DNA of 12,948 nt, taken from NCBI GenBank assembly GCA_047639575.1, contig JBLIOB010000106.1, positions 1 through 12,948 of the forward strand. Direction: 5' to 3'. The notes under the pieces were generated by a model that did not search any database, had not been told where the DNA came from, and was given only the letters and a program-made list of their open reading frames with translations. Source of the DNA: JBLIOB01 sp047639575 (lineage in GTDB: Bacteria > Bacteroidota > Bacteroidia > Flavobacteriales_D > Parvicellaceae). How positions within the stretch are numbered: the first letter of the stretch is position 1; every line of letters starts with the position of its first letter. Both the position numbers and the translations under genes were made by a program. Shown here one piece after another: positions 8,445-12,948 of this stretch.

Positions 8445-8570
8445 TTATTTAAGAATCGTTACGGGCCCTTTAAACTCGTACTTGTCGCCTTTATAAAGGT
8501 CCTTCGCGAATAACCTATAGACATACACTCCTGTTGGAACTTTAGTTCTCGTTTTGAATTTGCCATCCCA
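8445..8570 (-). pseudogene. Orphan remnant of a T9SS type B C-terminal sorting domain
   Basis: On the minus strand, codons from 8570 down to a TAA at 8445-8447 encode 41 residues: WDGKFKTRTKVPTGVYVYRL, then FAKDLYKGDKYEFKGPVTILK. This is the second half of the gliding-motility-associated C-terminal (CHU_C) domain. It aligns with the ends of the two intact copies in this window (WDGTYKG...VYVWRL...HEYKGHVTILK and WDGTFQG...VFVYK). The codon just before the Trp is a stop (TAA), no start codon opens this frame, and the expected first half of the domain (PNGDG, FDRWG) is missing. It lies 41 bp after the porP/sprF stop codon. The natural reading is a deleted third cargo gene of which only the last 41 codons remain. 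A functional short product is unlikely. Confidence 0.8.
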
Positions 8571-8611
8571 TTATATGTTATTATAAGTGGAGGCAATTGG
8601 ATTCCTAATCC

Positions 8612-9691
8612 TTAGAGATTTAGATTTCCTCCGTGACTATTAATAACATGTTTGTTTCCTTGATTAAACAGAGTTCCATAAGTGTCAATGAATCTCAACG
8701 AAATTTCAATGCCTCCAACACCATTTATTCTTGGTCCTAAAGTTGAAGTTGTATAATCATAAGACAAACCAACTTCAAAGTCATTAAACTTCGCTCTTAA
8801 GCCAACTATAAAGGAGTCCTGCACTCGATACTTAATATCTAAGCCCAAATAAGCTTGCTTTACAAAGCCAGTATACTTCGTGTCTGCTTTTAAATAGAAA
8901 TTTAATCCAGCCCCAATAACTGTTTCCATAATTGGACCTTGCTTTTGCCAAAGTACGGTTGGAACAAAGCCGAATGGTTTGTCATCCATTGTGATCAATG
9001 CTGTAGCAGTCGCAACTATTCTTCCGTATAGTCGATCTTGATAGCCCTGGAAAAATTCTTGTTTACCTCTAGTTAAATGAAAAAATGCAAGACCTCCGTC
9101 TAAAGCAAATCGTTCAATATTATAAAGGTTAGTAGAAGAAGAGAAGTATTTATAAGCTGCTCCTGCTGAAAGATCAAAAAAGCCGGTCTTGCTCGAAAAA
9201 CCTGCTTCTCCTGAAGGAAGAGAAGGGTCATATTGGAACCCATTAAATTGATTGTCCCATTGAATGTTGGATACATCAATAGACTTTTGCATGTATGCAC
9301 TTTGTATCCCTAAGGAAACTCTTTGTTGGCGATCTATGTTGATAATTCCCGAAATGGTTAAAGCTGCATGGATGGTACTCATTCTTGAATCTCCTGCCTT
9401 GTCATTGAAAAATGATACTCCTACACCAAGCAAGCCATTTTTATTTCGCATGGCTTCGTTTAATATCGGTAAATCAAATGATACGTACGGTGAACTGTAT
9501 ACATTACCTAAGCCAGGATATTGCGTTCGATAAATTAAATTGACTCTGTTGTAGCCTTTCCCCATTCCTGCGTATCCAGGGTTTAACGCCAATGGCGCTG
9601 CCTCGAACTGAGAATAATGAATGTCCTGAGCGTTTACAGCCAACGAAATTGGAAGTAATACGAGTAAGAGGTATGTTTTTAAACTATTCAC
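8612..9691 (-). CDS. PorP/SprF-family type IX secretion-associated outer-membrane protein
   Basis: The product has 359 residues. A signal peptide (MNSLKTYLLLVLLPISLAVNA, cleavage before QDI) is followed by the family opening QDIHYSQFEAAPLALNPGYA and then barrel-like strands such as FGFVPTVLWQKQGP and FEVGLSYDYTTSTLG. PorP/SprF proteins are outer-membrane barrels of Bacteroidota. Those encoded beside a type B cargo gene, as SprF is beside SprB in Flavobacterium johnsoniae, are needed for secretion or surface retention of that cargo. The start is GTG at 9689-9691, overlapping the TGA of the upstream cargo gene (GTGA). It is fixed by the signal peptide, which begins exactly there. Cargo and partner are therefore almost certainly co-translated. 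The length and the continuous frame give no sign of decay. Pairing with the 967-residue protein is inferred from gene order. Confidence 0.92.
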   Translation of the reverse strand: MNSLKTYLLLVLLPISLAVNAQDIHYSQFEAAPLALNPGYAGMGKGYNRVNLIYRTQYPGLGNVYSSPYVSFDLPILNEAMRNKNGLLGVGVSFFNDKAGDSRMSTIHAALTISGIINIDRQQRVSLGIQSAYMQKSIDVSNIQWDNQFNGFQYDPSLPSGEAGFSSKTGFFDLSAGAAYKYFSSSTNLYNIERFALDGGLAFFHLTRGKQEFFQGYQDRLYGRIVATATALITMDDKPFGFVPTVLWQKQGPIMETVIGAGLNFYLKADTKYTGFVKQAYLGLDIKYRVQDSFIVGLRAKFNDFEVGLSYDYTTSTLGPRINGVGGIEISLRFIDTYGTLFNQGNKHVINSHGGNLNL

Positions 9692-12591
9692 CTAAACAAA
9701 GTTAGATTTCCTTGTAATCTTAGCTCTTCACCATTTTTTAGAAGTACATCACATTTATATACAAATACATCTGTATTTAAATCTTGTCCTTGAAAGGTTC
9801 CGTCCCAACCACGCAACTGATCTTTTGTTTCAAAAACCATAACACCCCATCTGTCGAATACTTGTAAATCCATTAAGGCGATCCCTGATCCTCTTAATAG
9901 GAACAGATCATTGCTTCCATCTCCATTTGGCGAAAATCCGTTTGGAATGAATAATGGCAGGTATTCAACAATTACGGTAACGGTATCATAGTTTTTACAT
10001 CCATTAGCGTCAGTGATTTCTACTATGTACGTTGTCGTTTCAGGAGGCGTTGCTGTAGGACTTTCACAAGTAAAACAATCTAACCCTATTGAAGGGCCCC
10101 AAATAAAGCTAGTTCCCGAAGAAGTAGTTATCAGGTCAACGCTTTGATCTATAGGAATCGTAGTATCATTTATCGTGTTCACTGCTGGATCCGGATTAAC
10201 AATTACCGTTGTTGGGTAATTATAGGTCTGACAAGCAGTTGAAGCTTGAATTAACAAAGTTGTGTCAGCGGTTGGAATAAATGTAACAGATGTTCCAACA
10301 GACCCATCAGGCCATAGTTGACTCAATGCATTGTTAACAGTTAATGTTGTAAACTCTCCAATGCATAAACTTGTATCACCAGTTACACTTGGTAAAACCA
10401 ATGTGTCCTGAACCGTAACAGTAATTGGCAATGAGGTTTTGGTACATTGAGGAAAGCCAGTAATAGCCATCGTAAAAGTGTACGTGGTCGTGTTGGACCC
10501 AATAAAAGCTGTTGTGTCACTATTAGGCGTAGTTAAGTCGGTTGGTGGAGTCCAAGAATAAATGAAGTTATAGTTGGTTGTACAACCAATATTTCCAATT
10601 GTTTGAATTCCCGTAATCGGTGCGGTAATTCCATCTCCATCTGAGAATATAATGGCTCCCGAAGGATCTGCGATAGAGTAGATAACTTCAGACGCAAAAG
10701 ATCCTGCCGCGTACGAAACTTCAAGGAAATCTCCATCGTTAACAGGAAAACAAATAGTGTCAAAAGACCCAGTCGCAAGTGTAAAGGTTCCTGCAACTGC
10801 TCCATTAAGAAGGATGGAAAGAGCTCCGCCATTCCAGCCGTCACCAAAAGTATCTTCAAGGTAAATACAATAACTGCATGATGAAACTGGAGGAGCTGCA
10901 GCATTAATACCAATAAGATCTAAAAGTTGGCCAGGACAAATAATCGTATCCGGAGACGCTATTGGGTCCATTTCGGGAAGTACAAATACATCTACAATAG
11001 TATCAAAAGTACATCCGTACTCGTCAGTAATTTGGAATGTATAGAAGTAAACCCCATTGCTGTCAGGAACAGCATAAGAAAGAGAGTCTGAAACTCCCAC
11101 AACGGTTGGACTAATCCATTCCCCATTACTAATACCAACTGTATAAAATTCTGAATTTGGATTGATTGCAGGATTTATAGCTATTCCCCACTCACATATA
11201 TAACCGTTATCAGCTCCAATGTTATCTGTTATTGTTAGCGTCCAGTTTCCATCTATTGGGCATCCAATTAATAAATTAAAATTGTCAAGCGGCTGAAACG
11301 AACCTGGACTTAAAATCTGATTTCCAGGAGTAACAGTTGAAGGTATTGTATTTCCGGCTGTATTCTCAGCTGTCATATTACCCCATGCAGCACCTAGGTC
11401 AAAGCAGTATTCCATGCATGTGCCAGGAGTTGTAGATCCATCATCTAGTGCATCTCCCAAAAATACATTTCCAGGGCCGGAACCGGTATAAGTATCCATT
11501 AGCTGGATTACAGTTCCATTAGGGCAGGTTAGCGTCATGTCTAAATCACCAATATATGAATGTTCAATTTCCATACAGACCGATGTTATGTCTGTTCCTG
11601 CAGCAATTGTTTGAGTCCCAAATCCACCAATATTTACAGTAGTTGAGTAGGATGTTCCGCTTCCATCTGGTAAGAAAGTTACTCCAGATACAATTCCACC
11701 TGCTCCAATAAATCCTGTGTTCGGATCTGCACCAACAACAGCAGCAGCAACAGTATTATAACCTCCAAGTAATTCTACTGTGTCACCAAAACAAGTGGTA
11801 TCAGGGTTAATTGATATTCCACTAAACGTTGGTGTGATTCCGGTTCTTACTTTGTGCGTAACCGTCTCCATGCAACCATTAGCATCTGTTACTTCAAGCG
11901 TAATTAAGTATCCTTGTTCACCAGCAAAAGAATTGCTAGGGTTTGTTCCTGTTGCACTAGTTCCTTCTCCGAAATTCCAATCAAATGTTGACGTAGCGTC
12001 ACTTTGCGCATAGTTTACAGGATTAACTCCATTGTCTGGATATGTTCCTGCAACCATAAATAACACGGTATCTCCAGGGCAAATATTTGTGTAGTTAGAG
12101 TCAGGGCCATAGCTAACCAGAGTTGGAGTTGTAGTAATTACTGGCAATATCGGTTGGCAAATTGTACCACAAATAATATTGGCATCCCATCCTGCGCCTT
12201 CAACTGCACCATCTGAAACAAACACTAATGTTAAACATCCACTGGTATTTGAGGTAGTTGAAGAAATGGCAACAGGTACATTTCCATTATTGTAAGTTCC
12301 GATTAATGGAGCTCCAATACCGTTTCCATCGTAAATTAGTAATTGATCACTTATATCAATGTCAGGTGGAATAACAGAAAAATCCAAAGTAATAGTGTTT
12401 CCAGTTCCATCCGAGCAGATGGTAACCATATAATTTTCGTTAGGTCCATAGCTCCCTGCAGCCGCATCACTGTCAGTAGTGTTACCTGCGCATTGAGTAA
12501 ATGAGCCTCCGGCCGAGATGTTTACGGTTTGGGTAAAACCAATAACGCCAAGGGTAAGTGCAAATAGGGTAATGGTTAATCTACTAAGCAT
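9688..12591 (-). CDS. Multidomain secreted protein with T9SS type B C-terminal sorting domain
   Basis: The product has 967 residues and is predicted to be exported by Sec and then by the type IX system. Signal peptide 1-20 (LTITLFALTLGVIGFTQ). A CUB-like domain at about 34-141 (CAGNTTDSDAAAGSYGPNEN, then DQLLIYDGNG). A PKD/Ig-like domain at about 165-250 (STFDWNFGEG, EVTDANGC). A P-domain (proprotein convertase type) at about 315-472 (CMEIEHSYIGDLDMTLTCPN, IDGNWTLTITDNIGADNG). A domain at about 572-668 with DTFGDGWNGGALSILLNG. Ig-like repeats with ITDEYGC (521-527) and ITDANGC (859-865). The type B sorting domain fills 880-967 (FIPNGFSPNGDGSNDLF, FDRWGVMVFE, GWDGTF, final LTLFR). No peptidase or other catalytic domain is seen, so an adhesin or surface-matrix role is likely. 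The gene is transcribed with the PorP/SprF gene that it overlaps by 4 bp, and a -7 promoter element lies just upstream. Confidence 0.93.
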   Translation of the reverse strand: MLSRLTITLFALTLGVIGFTQTVNISAGGSFTQCAGNTTDSDAAAGSYGPNENYMVTICSDGTGNTITLDFSVIPPDIDISDQLLIYDGNGIGAPLIGTYNNGNVPVAISSTTSNTSGCLTLVFVSDGAVEGAGWDANIICGTICQPILPVITTTPTLVSYGPDSNYTNICPGDTVLFMVAGTYPDNGVNPVNYAQSDATSTFDWNFGEGTSATGTNPSNSFAGEQGYLITLEVTDANGCMETVTHKVRTGITPTFSGISINPDTTCFGDTVELLGGYNTVAAAVVGADPNTGFIGAGGIVSGVTFLPDGSGTSYSTTVNIGGFGTQTIAAGTDITSVCMEIEHSYIGDLDMTLTCPNGTVIQLMDTYTGSGPGNVFLGDALDDGSTTPGTCMEYCFDLGAAWGNMTAENTAGNTIPSTVTPGNQILSPGSFQPLDNFNLLIGCPIDGNWTLTITDNIGADNGYICEWGIAINPAINPNSEFYTVGISNGEWISPTVVGVSDSLSYAVPDSNGVYFYTFQITDEYGCTFDTIVDVFVLPEMDPIASPDTIICPGQLLDLIGINAAAPPVSSCSYCIYLEDTFGDGWNGGALSILLNGAVAGTFTLATGSFDTICFPVNDGDFLEVSYAAGSFASEVIYSIADPSGAIIFSDGDGITAPITGIQTIGNIGCTTNYNFIYSWTPPTDLTTPNSDTTAFIGSNTTTYTFTMAITGFPQCTKTSLPITVTVQDTLVLPSVTGDTSLCIGEFTTLTVNNALSQLWPDGSVGTSVTFIPTADTTLLIQASTACQTYNYPTTVIVNPDPAVNTINDTTIPIDQSVDLITTSSGTSFIWGPSIGLDCFTCESPTATPPETTTYIVEITDANGCKNYDTVTVIVEYLPLFIPNGFSPNGDGSNDLFLLRGSGIALMDLQVFDRWGVMVFETKDQLRGWDGTFQGQDLNTDVFVYKCDVLLKNGEELRLQGNLTLFR

Positions 12592-12607
12592 AGTTAATTT
12601 AGTTACA

Positions 12608-12615
12608 CAAATATA
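12608..12615 (-). promoter_or_regulatory. Bacteroidota-type -7 promoter element for the cargo/PorP operon
   Basis: On the minus strand this reads TATATTTG, a perfect TAnnTTTG, ending 16 bases before the ATG of the 967-residue protein. The leader would be only about ten bases. I see no good TTTG -33 element at the expected distance, so the call rests on the -7 match and position. Confidence 0.5.
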
Positions 12616-12709
12616 ACGATTAAACGGACCTTAACGTTGCTTCATCGAATGATAAAACTCATAAATTGTTTGATAGGATTTTGATAATAAAGGAAATTAG
12701 TTCATTTTT

Positions 12710-12948
12710 CTACTTGAGAATCGTCACGTGCCCCTTGTATTCGTGCTTTTCAATATTCATATTGTTAACTACTCTTAATCTCCAAACATATACATCTTGT
12801 TTTACTATTCGGCCTTTGTAAGTGCCGTCCCAACCTTGTCCTAAAATCTGCGATTCATAAATAAGCTCGCCCCATCGATCGAAAATTAGAAACTCATATT
12901 GTAGTGGATCAGCTCCAATAACCACAGGCATAAAGGTCTCATTTAAAT
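12710..12948 (-). CDS. C-terminal end of a second T9SS type B sorting-domain protein (partial)
   Basis: The gene enters from the right edge and ends in TAG at 12710-12712. The visible residues run LNETFMPVVIGADPLQYEF, then LIFDRWGELIYESQ, GQGWDGTYKG, VYVWRL and HEYKGHVTILK. This is the CHU_C (gliding-motility-associated, type B) sorting domain, starting just after the expected PNGDG motif. The Met inside LNETFMPVV at 12929-12931 is internal: the frame stays open to the window edge and the residues before it match the domain. The protein is therefore a T9SS cargo whose main body lies outside. It is followed on the same strand, after a 118-bp gap, by the 967-residue cargo gene, which has its own promoter element, so the two need not share a transcript. 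The end resembles the orphan remnant at 8445-8570 closely, in DNA as well as protein. Confidence 0.9.
   Translation of the reverse strand, partial: LNETFMPVVIGADPLQYEFLIFDRWGELIYESQILGQGWDGTYKGRIVKQDVYVWRLRVVNNMNIEKHEYKGHVTILK

Noticed and set aside
8571..8611. Possible frameshifted first half of the sorting domain upstream of the remnant
   Set aside because: The 41 bases contain stops and nothing resembling FDRWG or PNGDG in the minus-strand frames I read, so the domain is truncated rather than frameshifted.
10533..10913. Open frame of 126 codons inside the 967-residue gene, other frame of the same strand
   Set aside because: It is a shadow of the cargo gene. The main frame has coherent domains throughout, while this one has none.

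Overview
The window looks like a piece of a Bacteroidota chromosome, most likely Flavobacteriales (Cryomorphaceae/Crocinitomicaceae-like). The reasons are an FtsE ATPase encoded without FtsX, a roughly 650-residue GyrB without the long insert of the E. coli enzyme, a PorP/SprF-family protein, type B C-terminal sorting domains of the type IX secretion system (T9SS), AT-rich DNA, and promoter -7 elements of the form TAnnTTTG. No tRNA, rRNA, CRISPR array, transposase or other mobile element is visible.

Left part (1-6059). The C-terminal end of an unidentified basic protein runs in from the left edge and overlaps the 3' end of the convergent ftsE gene by 11 bp. Divergent from ftsE is a two-gene operon: a periplasmic or outer-membrane TPR protein of about 1045 residues with an acidic tail, then, overlapping it by 8 bp, an outer-membrane beta-barrel protein that resembles the barrel of a TonB-dependent receptor but has no plug. 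Their co-translation suggests that they act together at the outer membrane, but the function is unknown.

Middle (6060-8415). A 348-bp gene-free stretch holds two adjacent hairpins, probably the 3' end of the operon transcript, and a likely gyrB promoter. Then comes full-length gyrB, ending in a strong terminator that should work on both strands.

Right part (8416-12948), all on the minus strand. From right to left it holds: the C-terminal end of one T9SS type B cargo protein (cut by the window edge); a 967-residue multidomain secreted protein (CUB-like, PKD, P-domain-like, a DTFGDGWNGG domain, Ig-like repeats and a type B sorting domain); a PorP/SprF partner overlapping it by 4 bp through a GTGA junction; and, 41 bp further on, a 41-codon orphan remnant of a third type B sorting domain whose first half and gene body are gone. 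The cargo/PorP pair matches the known sprB-sprF arrangement, in which a PorP/SprF protein supports export or anchoring of a type B cargo.

The observations most worth following up are the overlooked sorting-domain remnant, its DNA-level similarity to the gene at the right edge, the plugless-barrel/TPR operon, and the paired hairpins whose wobble pairs fit only plus-strand RNA. I found no clear evidence for a wholly new system.
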